From assembly GCF_015594625.1 (NCBI RefSeq), contig NZ_JADNRQ010000003.1, positions 124,001-188,000 on the forward strand: 64,000 nt of DNA, in the 5' to 3' direction. The notes beneath the pieces were generated by a model. It saw nothing but the letters and a program-made list of their open reading frames with translations, had not been told where the DNA came from and searched no databases. The translations under genes and the position numbers were made by a program. The number at the start of each line of letters is the position of its first letter. Positions within the stretch are counted from its first letter, which is position 1. This document shows positions 1 to 7,959 of the stretch, one piece after another. This DNA comes from Desulfallas sp. Bu1-1 (GTDB lineage: Bacteria; Bacillota; Desulfotomaculia; Desulfotomaculales; Desulfallaceae).

Positions 1-1091
1 TCCATCCCGGCGTCCCGCATAATCATTTGTGAATTGCCGATAATCACCGTCATCGGGTTGTTCAGCTCGTGCGCCACACCCGCCGCCATTTCCCCGATGG
101 CGGCCAGCTTGCCCGATTGCATGAGCTGCGCTTCCATTTTAATTTGTTCGGTAACATCCTTGATGTGATGAATTACGGAATAAATTTCCCGGTCGCCCTT
201 GAACACCGGGTAATAATGCACGTCAAAGGTTTTGCCGGACTCCAACTGAATGCGGCGGTAGGCCGGGGCCCGGTTTTTGTTGACTTCATCCAGCAGGCAA
301 AACTCGCATTTTTCATCCCGGCCCCACACGTAACTGTAACACTTGCTTTTTTCCGGTTTGCCGGTGATTTTGCCGGGCAGGCCGTCCAGCCGGTTGTTGC
401 AGCGAACAATGTTATAATTTTGGTCGATGATCAGGACCGGGTCGGTCAGCGCCCGGAACGTTTCCTCCCATTCAATTTTGCTTTTCAGCACCTGTTCATA
501 AAGGCGGGCGTTTTCAATGCAAATGGCCAGCTGGTCGGCAAGCTGGCGGGTGAAGTTGACCTCGTCCTCCCGGTAGGCGTTTTCCGTGCAACTGCCGATC
601 ATCAGCACTCCGATTACGTTGCCCTTGACGATCAACGGGTCCAGGGCCAGTGATGCCAGGTCAAGTTTTTTGATTGGCGGGCAATCATGAACCGCCCGCT
701 GCTCCTCGTCAAGCGAGTAGACCATGCTTTTTCTTTCCCGGATGGCGTGCCAAAGCAATGACTTGAATGGCACGGGCCGGCCGGTGCAGTCGCAGCTGGG
801 CACCATGGCCGTCATCACCAGATTGTCGTCCTGCATCAGGGCCAGGCCGAGAAATTCGCAATGTATGACCAGCGGCAGGCGCTGGTAGACCCGCTCGATG
901 ATGTCCGCCAGGGACATGTCAATGTTGATGTCCTTGATGATCTGGTGAATAATTTCCAGGCGGTTATTCTGTTTGATGATTTCCTCGTTCCTCTTTTTAA
1001 CCTCGGTGTAGTAGTTGATTTTTGAGGAATTGACGCCGGTCAGGTGTTCGATCAGGCGCATTTTTTCGTTGATCAGGTGCTGGTTTTCCAC
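1..1091 (-). CDS. Sensor histidine kinase, GAF and PAS domains (3' part beyond window)
   Basis: Reading leftwards from a GTG at 1091 (AAAGGAGG about 9 nt upstream), the frame stays open to base 1, so the last part of the gene is missing. The N-terminal ~60 residues look like a coiled helix. A GAF-like region follows (about 60-190; GVLMIGSC, ENARLYEQ), then a PAS region (about 200-320) with several Cys (RDEKCEFC), then the dimerisation box KLAAIGEMAAGVAHELNNP containing the phospho-accepting His. The ATPase domain lies outside the window. The PAS Cys pair could bind a metal or cofactor, but that is only a possibility. This is probably a soluble cytoplasmic kinase because no membrane segment is visible. 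Partner regulator and signal are unknown. Confidence 0.85.
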   Translation of the reverse strand, partial: MENQHLINEKMRLIEHLTGVNSSKINYYTEVKKRNEEIIKQNNRLEIIHQIIKDINIDMSLADIIERVYQRLPLVIHCEFLGLALMQDDNLVMTAMVPSCDCTGRPVPFKSLLWHAIRERKSMVYSLDEEQRAVHDCPPIKKLDLASLALDPLIVKGNVIGVLMIGSCTENAYREDEVNFTRQLADQLAICIENARLYEQVLKSKIEWEETFRALTDPVLIIDQNYNIVRCNNRLDGLPGKITGKPEKSKCYSYVWGRDEKCEFCLLDEVNKNRAPAYRRIQLESGKTFDVHYYPVFKGDREIYSVIHHIKDVTEQIKMEAQLMQSGKLAAIGEMAAGVAHELNNPMTVIIGNSQMIMRDAGM

Positions 1092-1283
1092 TGGCCCCGC
1101 CTCCTTTCCTAAAAACAAATTTGCGTTACTTTTATCTTTTGCTCCGGTGGTATCAATCGCTCACTTTGCAACTATCATTATCGCGCATAAAGCTACTGCC
1201 GGTTAACGCTTGCAAAACACTGCCGGGCATTACTCTATGCCCTTTCGGGGTCATGGCTTCGGGGCTATGACGGGCTCCGGGGG

Positions 1284-2432
1284 TTATAACGCTTTGTGAA
1301 AAATTCGCGCCAGGTCCTCCGCGGTAGCATCCCTGGGGTTGGTGACGATACAGGCGTCCTCCAGGGCATTTTTGCTCAACTCGGGGATATCCTCTTCCTT
1401 CAAGCCCATGGCGGATAGCCCGTAGGTGATGCCGATATCCCGCACCAGGCGCCGCACGGCCTCGATGGCCTTACACGCCGCGTCCTGCTTGTTCAACCCC
1501 TGCACGTTTTCACCCATGGCGATGGCCACCTGGCGATATTTTTCCGCACAGGAGATCAGGTTGAATTCCATTACGTGCGGCAGCAGGATGGCGTTGGTTT
1601 CACCGTGGTGCAGGTCCAAAAGACCGTCCACCTGGTGGGTCATGGCGTGGGTGGCGCCCAGGATGGCGTTGGAGAAGGCCAGGCCCGCCTGCAGGCTGGC
1701 CATGGCCATGGCTGATTTGGCCTGCATGTTGGTCCGGCAGGCCACCGATTCCCGCAGGTTTTCCGATATCAGCCTGATGGCTTCCAGCGCCATGACATCC
1801 GTCAGCGGGTTGGCGGCCAGGGAGACGTATGATTCAATGGCGTGGCTGAGGGCGTCTATTCCGGTGGCCGCCGTCAGACGGGCATCCTTGGTCTGCAACA
1901 GCTGCGGGTCGATGATGGCGATATCGGGCACCAGCGACCTGGAGATAATGGCCATTTTTTTCTTGCGCTGCTTGTCCACGATGATGGCGAACTGGGAGAC
2001 TTCGGAACCGGACCCGCCGGTGGAGGGAACCATGATCATGGGCGGCAGCGGCCTGGTAATTTTATTAACACCTTCATAGTTCTGAATCTTGCCTCCATTG
2101 GTGGCGAGGATGGCAACCGCCTTGGCCGCGTCAATGGGACTGCCTCCCCCCACGGCCACAATGGCGTCGCATTGCGAAGCGAGGTATTCCTCGACCCCCC
2201 TGGTTATCTCGGTGTCCTTGGGGTTGCTGGTGATGTCCGACCATACATTGTATTCCAGTCCGGCCTGCTCGAGATAAAAGAGGGCTTTATTGACCCAGCT
2301 GTTCCTTTGTACCCCGTAGTCGGTGACCACGAACACTTTTTTGGCGCCCAGGCGTAGGGCGCTTTCACCTACCTGGCTGATTGCTTCTATGCCAAAAATT
2401 ATCTCGGGAGCGACGAATTTAAATAAATTCAT
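1284..2432 (-). CDS. Iron-containing (type III) alcohol dehydrogenase
   Basis: A 382-residue NAD(P)-dependent alcohol dehydrogenase of the Fe-ADH family, which interconverts alcohols and aldehydes in the cytoplasm. The ATG at 2432 is preferred over an upstream in-frame codon because GCGGAGG sits 6-7 nt before it. The N-terminal nucleotide-binding half shows VVTDYG and GGGSPIDAAKAVA. The C-terminal half supplies metal ligands in TGIDALSHAIESY (Asp and His) and in ATHAMTHQVDG...HHGETNA (His). Length is typical of the family. It is a single-gene unit between the kinase and a spore-protein gene. Substrate cannot be told from sequence; ethanol, butanol or a short diol are all possible. Confidence 0.93.
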   Translation of the reverse strand: MNLFKFVAPEIIFGIEAISQVGESALRLGAKKVFVVTDYGVQRNSWVNKALFYLEQAGLEYNVWSDITSNPKDTEITRGVEEYLASQCDAIVAVGGGSPIDAAKAVAILATNGGKIQNYEGVNKITRPLPPMIMVPSTGGSGSEVSQFAIIVDKQRKKKMAIISRSLVPDIAIIDPQLLQTKDARLTAATGIDALSHAIESYVSLAANPLTDVMALEAIRLISENLRESVACRTNMQAKSAMAMASLQAGLAFSNAILGATHAMTHQVDGLLDLHHGETNAILLPHVMEFNLISCAEKYRQVAIAMGENVQGLNKQDAACKAIEAVRRLVRDIGITYGLSAMGLKEEDIPELSKNALEDACIVTNPRDATAEDLARIFHKAL

Positions 2433-2534
2433 TGATAGCCTCCGCTTTAACGCATTTGGTTTGTGCCAAAATGGTACAGCTCTATTGTAAAACTTTTTTA
2501 AGTGGCTGAACAACTAATTTGTAATTGTATATTT

Positions 2535-2571
2535 TAGAAAAACTACAAGGGATGCGCCAGGCACATCCCTT
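2535..2571 (-). terminator. Rho-independent terminator of the SASP gene
   Basis: On the minus strand AAGGGATG pairs perfectly with CATCCCTT around a 9-nt loop and is followed by a T-rich run (TGTAGTTTTT). It lies about 13 nt past the SASP stop codon. Confidence 0.8.
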
Positions 2572-2583
2572 AGACCGCCGTCC

Positions 2584-2754
2584 CTATACCATTGATCTTT
2601 CTGCCCTCTCGATGGCCAGGCGGACAAGATTTCCGCAGTCCCTGGACGAGACGCTGCCGAATCCGCCCTCCCTGCGCACAATATCGGCAACCCCAAGTTC
2701 TTCGGCTAACTCCATCTTCAGTCGGTCGGACATAACCCCGTTCCTTCTGGCCAT
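2584..2754 (-). CDS. Alpha/beta-type small acid-soluble spore protein (SASP)
   Basis: A 56-residue protein with the two conserved SASP blocks: LAEELGVADIVRREGGFG, which contains the GPR germination-protease cleavage region, and SSRDCGNLVRLAIERAE. Members saturate spore DNA, protect it from UV and heat, and are degraded at germination for amino acids. The start is ATG at 2754 with AAAGGAGGTAGG about 6 nt upstream. It stands alone with its own terminator, as SASP genes usually do, and would be expected to be forespore (sigma-G) expressed, although no promoter was assigned. Its presence is direct evidence that the organism forms endospores. At 56 residues it is slightly shorter than Bacillus SASPs (60-70) but matches clostridial forms. 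Confidence 0.92.
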   Translation of the reverse strand: MARRNGVMSDRLKMELAEELGVADIVRREGGFGSVSSRDCGNLVRLAIERAERSMV

Positions 2755-2823
2755 ATTAGCCTACCTCCTTTGGGTTTATAGGGACCGGCAGGTCCATTTT
2801 TAGTATGTGTCAAGCCGGTGATC

Positions 2824-3924
2824 CTATACCGCCCGGAACCGGTCCGCGTTTTGTACAATGGCCTCCATCAATAAACAGGTTTGCGCTATGTCGCCCAGGT
2901 CGGCGACTTGTGCCGGCGAGTGGGCGTAACGCAGGGGTATGCCCAGCGTGGCCACCGGGACGTCTGCCAGCTGGATCACCGATGCGTCGGTGTAGGAGCG
3001 GGATATGCCCTCCTGCACGGCGATGCCGGCCCCGGCCGCCACTTTTTTCAAGAACGAGCGCATTTGCGGGCGCATGATGGCCAGGTCGTCCACCAGGCGC
3101 AGGGCCACGCCGCCGCCCAGGCGGATCTGGCGCAAGTGCGGGGGAATGCCTGGTATGTCGCTGCACACCATGCTGTCCACCACCACGGCGAAGCCCGGGC
3201 GCAGTTTCATGGCCGCCACCATCGCGCCCCGGGAGCCTTGCACCGGCGCCGGCCCGCTGCCGGGCAGCATGCCGTGCTCTTCTGTGCTGGAAAACACGCC
3301 GGTAACGGTAGCCCGGGGCCTGTTTTTCGCAAGCTCCCGTAAAAGGAGAACAAGCGCGGCGCAACCCATCCGGTCGTCCAGGCACCTGCCCATGACCCGG
3401 TCTATGTTCAGTCGCTGGAAATTGTGGCTGAAAGTGACCGTGGTGCCTACCGAAATGCCCGTTTGCAATACCTGGTCCCTGCTTTGGGCGCCGATATCCA
3501 CAAAAATTTCCCGGCACCCGGATACGGGCAGGTGGGGCGGGTGGATGCCGACGCTGCCGTGGACTTCGCCGTTTTCGGTATGCAGCGCCACCCATTCACC
3601 CGGTCCCAGGTAACCGGGAATACCGCCCAGGGGATACAGGTATATGAACCCGTCGGGGTCAATATTGTTCACCACGAACCCGACTTCATCCATGTGGGCG
3701 CAAAACATCACGTGGGGATGGCCGTCGTCGCCGTTTTGGCCGGGAATAGTGGCGTACAGGTTGCCGATGTGGTCGGTGCTGATTTGCGCTCCGGCCGGCT
3801 GTAGCAGGCTGGCGATTTTTTGCCGGACGCCGTCCTCAAAGCCGGTAACACCGGGAACTTCCACCAGTTCCTGCAATAAATCCCCCAATTGCTCTTTAAT
3901 CTTGTTGATATCCCCAATTTTCAT
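2824..3924 (-). CDS. M42 family metallo-aminopeptidase
   Basis: A 366-residue cytoplasmic di-metal aminopeptidase of the M42 (FrvX/glutamyl aminopeptidase/endoglucanase-like) family; members form tetrahedral dodecamers that trim peptides. Visible landmarks are FCAHMDEVGF (metal His and Asp), HPPHLP, LDDRMGCAALVLL (bridging Asp) and STEEHGMLPGSG (catalytic Glu pair). The C-terminal SYTDASVIQ and GIPLRYAHSPAQVADLGDI complete the fold, with a metal His in YAHSP. Start ATG is at 3924 with AAGGGAG upstream. The family is often misnamed cellulase; peptidase activity is the better supported role. Confidence 0.92.
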   Translation of the reverse strand: MKIGDINKIKEQLGDLLQELVEVPGVTGFEDGVRQKIASLLQPAGAQISTDHIGNLYATIPGQNGDDGHPHVMFCAHMDEVGFVVNNIDPDGFIYLYPLGGIPGYLGPGEWVALHTENGEVHGSVGIHPPHLPVSGCREIFVDIGAQSRDQVLQTGISVGTTVTFSHNFQRLNIDRVMGRCLDDRMGCAALVLLLRELAKNRPRATVTGVFSSTEEHGMLPGSGPAPVQGSRGAMVAAMKLRPGFAVVVDSMVCSDIPGIPPHLRQIRLGGGVALRLVDDLAIMRPQMRSFLKKVAAGAGIAVQEGISRSYTDASVIQLADVPVATLGIPLRYAHSPAQVADLGDIAQTCLLMEAIVQNADRFRAV

Positions 3925-3957
3925 TTATGTTCAACTCCCTTGGTTTGGGCTATAACG

Positions 3958-3993
3958 GGGCTCCATAAAACTCCAAAGCCTCCGGATCGCCTC
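3958..3993 (-). repeat. Interspersed repeat, GGCGATCCGG family (copy 1)
   Basis: On the minus strand this reads GAGGCGATCCGG, then AGGCTTTGGAG, then TTTTATGGAGC. It aligns with the copy at 7708 (CAGGCGATCCGG, then CGGATTTCTGGAG, then TGAGTGGAGC). It sits in the 143-bp gap between the M42 peptidase and EamA genes. Confidence 0.5.
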
Positions 3994-4067
3994 TGCAATT
4001 GCCTCTGGTGACGCGCCAAGCGGCAGGGGAATTTCTGTGTTATAATTATACCCTTTAATATACCCGC

Positions 4068-5030
4068 TTACCCGGTTGTTTGTTCGTCAACGGGTTGATT
4101 GAAAGCCGCTTGCCGTTCCGTCCTTAGCTGTACCAGCACCACGGCGGTTAAAATCATTGCGCACCCCAGAAGCTGCATGCCTGTCAGAACTTCGCCCAGA
4201 ATGATATAGGCTGTCAACCCGGCCAGAACGGGTTCCATGGTGCTGGTTATTCCGGTAACCACGGGGGTAAGGTAACTCAAACCTTTAAAGAAGAAACCAA
4301 AGGGTAAAACCGTTGCAAAAACAGCGATATAAAAAAAGAAAATCCAGTCCCCGGCGCCGTAGGAAGTGAAAGTGATCCAGGGTGGTCTGTACAGAGCCCA
4401 GGCCGCGCCTCCTACGCCCATTCCCCAGAACATCAGGGTCCAAGGGGAATATTTGCCGAGCCCGTATTTGCCGTATAAAGTATAAAAAGCAAAGGAGACG
4501 GCCGAGGCCAGGCCACTGATCAGACCGGCCGTGGTTGCGGCCATGCCCGCGCCCGTAGTGCCCTTGACAATCAACAACCCGCCGGTTGTGGCCAAAATGA
4601 GTGCCAGTACCTTGAACAGGCTGATGATTTCTTTGCGGGTCAATAGGCCGTATAAAAGGATGAAAACGGGGGCCAGGTATTCCAGGAAAACCGCGGTGGC
4701 CACGTTGGTTTCACTGACGGTGTAAAGGTAGGTAAACTGAACGGTGGCGACGCCGAATAAGCCGAAGATGATGAAATACCCGGCATCCTTGCGTTCAATT
4801 TTCAAGGAGCGGGGATTGGCGATTGCAAGATAAGTCCCCAGGAAAAGAAACGCTAAAATCAGCCTGATCTGGACCAGGTCGTAGGGGCTGACCTGCTGGT
4901 TAAACAGGTGTTTTGCCACCGTTCCGGACAGGCCCCAGAGCAAATCCGCCAGTAAAATAAAGCCCAACCCTTTGAATTGTTCGGATTTAATCATGCCTTT
5001 ACCAGCTTTCAAAGTATTTTTTGTATTCAT
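4068..5030 (-). CDS. EamA/DMT-family membrane transporter
   Basis: A 320-residue integral membrane protein with about ten predicted hydrophobic helices arranged as two EamA repeats (roughly residues 20-150 and 165-305). Typical sequence includes LLADLLWGLSGTVAKHL near the start, LEYLAPVFILLYG at the end of repeat 1 and STMEPVLAGLTAYIILGE at the end of repeat 2. Family members export metabolites or amino acids, or act as drug/metabolite carriers, using a proton gradient; the substrate is not readable. Neither candidate start (ATG 5030, or ATG 13 codons later) has a good ribosome site, so the N-terminus is uncertain. Confidence 0.9.
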   Translation of the reverse strand: MNTKNTLKAGKGMIKSEQFKGLGFILLADLLWGLSGTVAKHLFNQQVSPYDLVQIRLILAFLFLGTYLAIANPRSLKIERKDAGYFIIFGLFGVATVQFTYLYTVSETNVATAVFLEYLAPVFILLYGLLTRKEIISLFKVLALILATTGGLLIVKGTTGAGMAATTAGLISGLASAVSFAFYTLYGKYGLGKYSPWTLMFWGMGVGGAAWALYRPPWITFTSYGAGDWIFFFYIAVFATVLPFGFFFKGLSYLTPVVTGITSTMEPVLAGLTAYIILGEVLTGMQLLGCAMILTAVVLVQLRTERQAAFNQPVDEQTTG

Positions 5031-5173
5031 ATGTTCACGGACGGCCGGGAATGCTTTCCCGCTTGCCGCTTAATTCCCCCTTTTAATTCTACCGTTACCG
5101 CCCGGAGTCCTGCGGCGGCGCGTCAAATATGTTCCGTCTTTAAGCTTTCAGCAAACTTATCAGCCCTATAGTG

Positions 5174-5211
5174 ATAAAAAAACCGGGTGCGCTCGTTTAC
5201 AGCGCACCCGG
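5174..5211 (-). terminator. Strong terminator of the DUF2680 gene
   Basis: On the minus strand CCGGGTGCGCT pairs perfectly with AGCGCACCCGG (11 bp, short loop) and runs straight into seven T residues. Confidence 0.93.
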
Positions 5212-5256
5212 CATAACACATGGTTATGTTTTTTATGTTGTTGGAAACGGTTTTAC

Positions 5257-5616
5257 TTACTGCTGAACATTTTGGCCAAAACCCATGCCGCCGGGACCGA
5301 ATCCCATGCCGCCATGCCGGCCGAACCCCATGCCGCCGCGGCCCAAGCCGGGTCCTTGACCCGGGGTTCCAAACGGGCAGGTGAAGCCGTTTTGTTCGTG
5401 GAGCTTGTACATGGCGTCGAAATGCTCTTTCAAAGCCTGTCCTTGCTCCTGGGTCAGGCGCCCGTCTTTTACGGCCTGGTCCACCGCCGCCTTTTTGGCG
5501 TTAAACCGTTGTTCGAACCAGGCTTTGGCGTCGGCCGCGTTGTCCGCGAAGGCGGGCACCGCCATGGTGGCGGCCAGGGCCAGCGTGGTTAAAATCACGG
5601 CAATCTTTTTCTTCAT
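5257..5616 (-). CDS. Secreted DUF2680 (YckD-like) protein with Gly/Met-rich tail
   Basis: A 119-residue exported protein. Residues 1-24 are a clear signal peptide (KKK, hydrophobic stretch, VPAFA cleavage site). Residues 28-75 match the DUF2680/YckD helical domain (AKAWFEQRF, KDGRLTQEQGQALKEHFD). The last ~35 residues are a low-complexity Gly/Met/His tail with three GGMGFG units. The start is ATG at 5616 with AAAGGAGGGG upstream, and it has its own terminator. Function of the family is unknown. The Met/His-rich tail could bind copper, which is inference only. A decayed relative lies at 34111-34314. Confidence 0.88.
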   Translation of the reverse strand: MKKKIAVILTTLALAATMAVPAFADNAADAKAWFEQRFNAKKAAVDQAVKDGRLTQEQGQALKEHFDAMYKLHEQNGFTCPFGTPGQGPGLGRGGMGFGRHGGMGFGPGGMGFGQNVQQ

Positions 5617-5697
5617 TAAAACATCCCCTCCTTTCTTTTTTTACAATTATGCGCTAAAATTGTGGCAAAAGTGTGGGATGAGTTTATAAATTACGTG

Positions 5698-5747
5698 TAA
5701 AAAATAAACATGCCGGCAGTGGCTATAGTATTGCACCGCCGGCATGT
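5698..5747 (-). terminator. Terminator of rqcH
   Basis: On the minus strand ACATGCCGGC pairs perfectly with GCCGGCATGT (10 bp) around a 20-nt loop, followed by TTATTTTTT. It begins a few bases past the rqcH stop. Confidence 0.88.
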
Positions 5748-5751
5748 CTTT

Positions 5752-7536
5752 CTATTTCGGTATATCCTGGGATGCTGCCCGCATGGCGTCGGGCCGCGGA
5801 TCGACGTAAACGGTTTTTTGTTTTTCGTAAATCACAAAACCCGGTTTGGCGCCACCCGGTTTTTTTACGTACTTGCGGAGGGTGTAATCCACGGGCACCT
5901 TGCCTGATTCCCGGGCCCTGCTGAAATAGGCCGCCAGGGCGGCTGCTTCCAAAAGTGTTCTTTCGGGGACTTCGCGGCCTTCGGTGCGGATGATTACGTG
6001 TGAGCCGGGAATTTTACAGGCATGCAGCCAGATATCGTGATCTTCGGCCGTTTTTAAAGTCAGGGTGTCGTTTTGCCGGTTGTTTTTGCCCACCAGCACG
6101 GCGAACCCGTCGCTGGAAATGTACCGCAGCGGCCTGGATTGCGGTCCGGCGTCCTTTTCCCGCTTTTTGCCGGTCCGGGGGGCGCTTTCTTTAATGTAAC
6201 CCTGGTTGACCAGTTCCCGCTTGATTTCTTCCAGGTCTTGCATATTTTCGGCCATTTCCAGCGATGCGGCCACACTTTCCAGGTATTCCAATTCTTCTTG
6301 GGTAAGCCGGGCCATTTGACCGGCCGCTTTGGCGGTGTTTCTGGCTTTGTTATATTTTTTAAAGTAAGACTGGGCGTTTTCCGCACCGGAAAGTTCCGGG
6401 GACAGCGGAATGGTTATGGTTTTGCCTTCCGGGTCGTGATAGTTGACCAGTTCGATTTCACGCATGCCCCGCTCCAGGCGGTAGAGGTTGGCGGTGAGCA
6501 GCTCTCCGTAGAGCCGGTACAAATCGCCCTTTTGGGCGCCGGCCATGCTTTCCCGCTGCAGGGCCAGTTTTTTGCCCAGGCGCTTTTGCTCTTTGTTGAT
6601 CCAGCCCCGCAGCAGGTTTTTTTGTTTCCGGAATTCTTCCCGGGCCCGCTTTTGGGAAAAAAACAGGTCCGCGATTTCGTTGGCCCCGCCCTCAATATAT
6701 TTTAGATCCTCGCCGGGCGTCACCGTCATGGGGTAAAAATCCACGGGTTCTCCACCGGGTTGCCAAACCAGGGTGGCCCTCGGGCCGCTTTCCCGGGCGG
6801 CGGCGAGGATTGATTGCAGTGATTGCCAGAGGGTGCGCAGCTCATGCTCGCCGCAATGGTTTAAAAGGATATCTTGTTCCAATCCCGCCAGCTTGATTAT
6901 TTCCCGGCAGGTGGGGATGCCAAGCCCGTCCAGGGCTTTCTGCATCACGGCGGCCAGGCTGTCGTCCAGGTTGCCGGCCAGGATCAGCTCCCGGAATTGT
7001 TCTTCCTCCAGCGAGAACGGGTTGACTTTGTTGGATGCGGGCGGTGGAAGATAGGGCCGGCCGGGGAGCACCTCCCGGTGGCGGCTGACGGCGTGGGAAT
7101 AGCGCCGGATGCCGTCCAGAATCAGGTCGTCCGGGTGGGACACCAGGATAATGTTGCTGTGACGCCCCATGATTTCACAAATGAGCGATTTAACCGCCGG
7201 GCGGCCCAGTTCGTCCCGGCCGTCAACCCGGATATCCAGAATCCTGTCCAGGCCCGGCTGGTAAAATTCACTTATTTTCGCGCCTTCCAGGTGTTTGCGC
7301 AGCAGCATGCAAAACACCGGCGGCGTGGTCGGGTTGGCCCGGGTTTCCCCCGTCAGGTGCACCCTGGCGTTTTCGGCATTGGCGCTTAACAGCAACCGGT
7401 ATTTTTGACCTGGCCGGCTGATGACGAGGATAATTTCCTCCCGTTCCGGCTGGTAGATTTTTTCGATGCGCCCCTGCCGCAGCTTTTGATTCAACTCCCG
7501 GCACACTGCATATAAAAAAAGGCCGTCAAAAGGCAT
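5752..7536 (-). CDS. rqcH: Ribosome quality control protein RqcH (NFACT family)
   Basis: A 594-residue homologue of bacterial RqcH/eukaryotic Rqc2. It binds stalled 50S subunits carrying peptidyl-tRNA and recruits tRNA-Ala to add alanine tails that mark nascent chains for degradation. The start is ATG at 7536, 8 nt after GGAGG; it gives the family N-terminus MPFDGLFLYAV and places the conserved Asp97-Arg98 pair (GLDRILDI) at the same numbers as in B. subtilis. EIMGRHSNIILV is the second NFACT-N hallmark. A long coiled coil covers about 290-440 and the NFACT-R domain about 475-580 (GSHVIIRTEG). Family members were long annotated as fibronectin-binding proteins. It is monocistronic with a strong terminator. 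Confidence 0.95.
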   Translation of the reverse strand: MPFDGLFLYAVCRELNQKLRQGRIEKIYQPEREEIILVISRPGQKYRLLLSANAENARVHLTGETRANPTTPPVFCMLLRKHLEGAKISEFYQPGLDRILDIRVDGRDELGRPAVKSLICEIMGRHSNIILVSHPDDLILDGIRRYSHAVSRHREVLPGRPYLPPPASNKVNPFSLEEEQFRELILAGNLDDSLAAVMQKALDGLGIPTCREIIKLAGLEQDILLNHCGEHELRTLWQSLQSILAAARESGPRATLVWQPGGEPVDFYPMTVTPGEDLKYIEGGANEIADLFFSQKRAREEFRKQKNLLRGWINKEQKRLGKKLALQRESMAGAQKGDLYRLYGELLTANLYRLERGMREIELVNYHDPEGKTITIPLSPELSGAENAQSYFKKYNKARNTAKAAGQMARLTQEELEYLESVAASLEMAENMQDLEEIKRELVNQGYIKESAPRTGKKREKDAGPQSRPLRYISSDGFAVLVGKNNRQNDTLTLKTAEDHDIWLHACKIPGSHVIIRTEGREVPERTLLEAAALAAYFSRARESGKVPVDYTLRKYVKKPGGAKPGFVIYEKQKTVYVDPRPDAMRAASQDIPK

Positions 7537-7672
7537 GATATTTTCCTCCGGCAATTCCTAAAAAATATTATATGGTGCTGCTTACTGCACGGGTGTCCAA
7601 CCAATTTACCCCATTCAGTATATCACCGGCATCAAGCGGGGGTCAAACAGTTTACTCTTTTCCGAAAACAAT

Positions 7673-7845
7673 TTAATAGTGATTTACTGCAAAAACACCA
7701 CGGCGGCAGGCGATCCGGCGGATTTCTGGAGTGAGTGGAGCACTGGATGCGGTCCCCTCAAGGGTAAAATTGCGAAACGAACGCTTGATACCGCCGGAGC
7801 GCCAGATACAAGTAACGGTTTTTGCAGCGAAATCAATAGTACAAA
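7673..7845. repeat. Fold-back intergenic element containing the GGCGATCCGG repeat (copy 2)
   Basis: The 420 bp between the divergent rqcH and Ca-ATPase genes hold an imperfect inverted repeat. The left arm contains GTGATTTACTGCAAAAAC and GGCGATCCGGCGGATTTC. The right arm, read on the other strand, contains TTGATTTCGCTGCAAAAAC and GGCGCTCCGGCGGTATC. The centre is CCCCTCAAGGG. Parts of the arms recur elsewhere in the window, which fits a small non-autonomous or structural repeat. The rest of the gap shows only the ATPase ribosome site; no promoter was assigned. Confidence 0.6.
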
Positions 7846-7959
7846 AAATGCTTGCAGCCGAAGGTGATGTCCTGCATGTCCAAAATAATGGTAATTTTTT
7901 CTTGGTCCCTTGAATATGTTTTTGGTAATGAGGTAATTAACTTCGAGGGGTGAAGGGAC

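Noticed and set aside
2777-2803. Hairpin GGACC-GGCA-GGTCC followed by ATTTTTA on the plus strand, a terminator shape
   Set aside because: No plus-strand gene lies upstream; on the minus strand the T-run is on the wrong side.
2810-3595. A 261-codon Arg/Gly/Pro-rich frame overlapping the M42 peptidase gene
   Set aside because: It is a shifted frame of the peptidase gene with low-complexity translation and no start signals.
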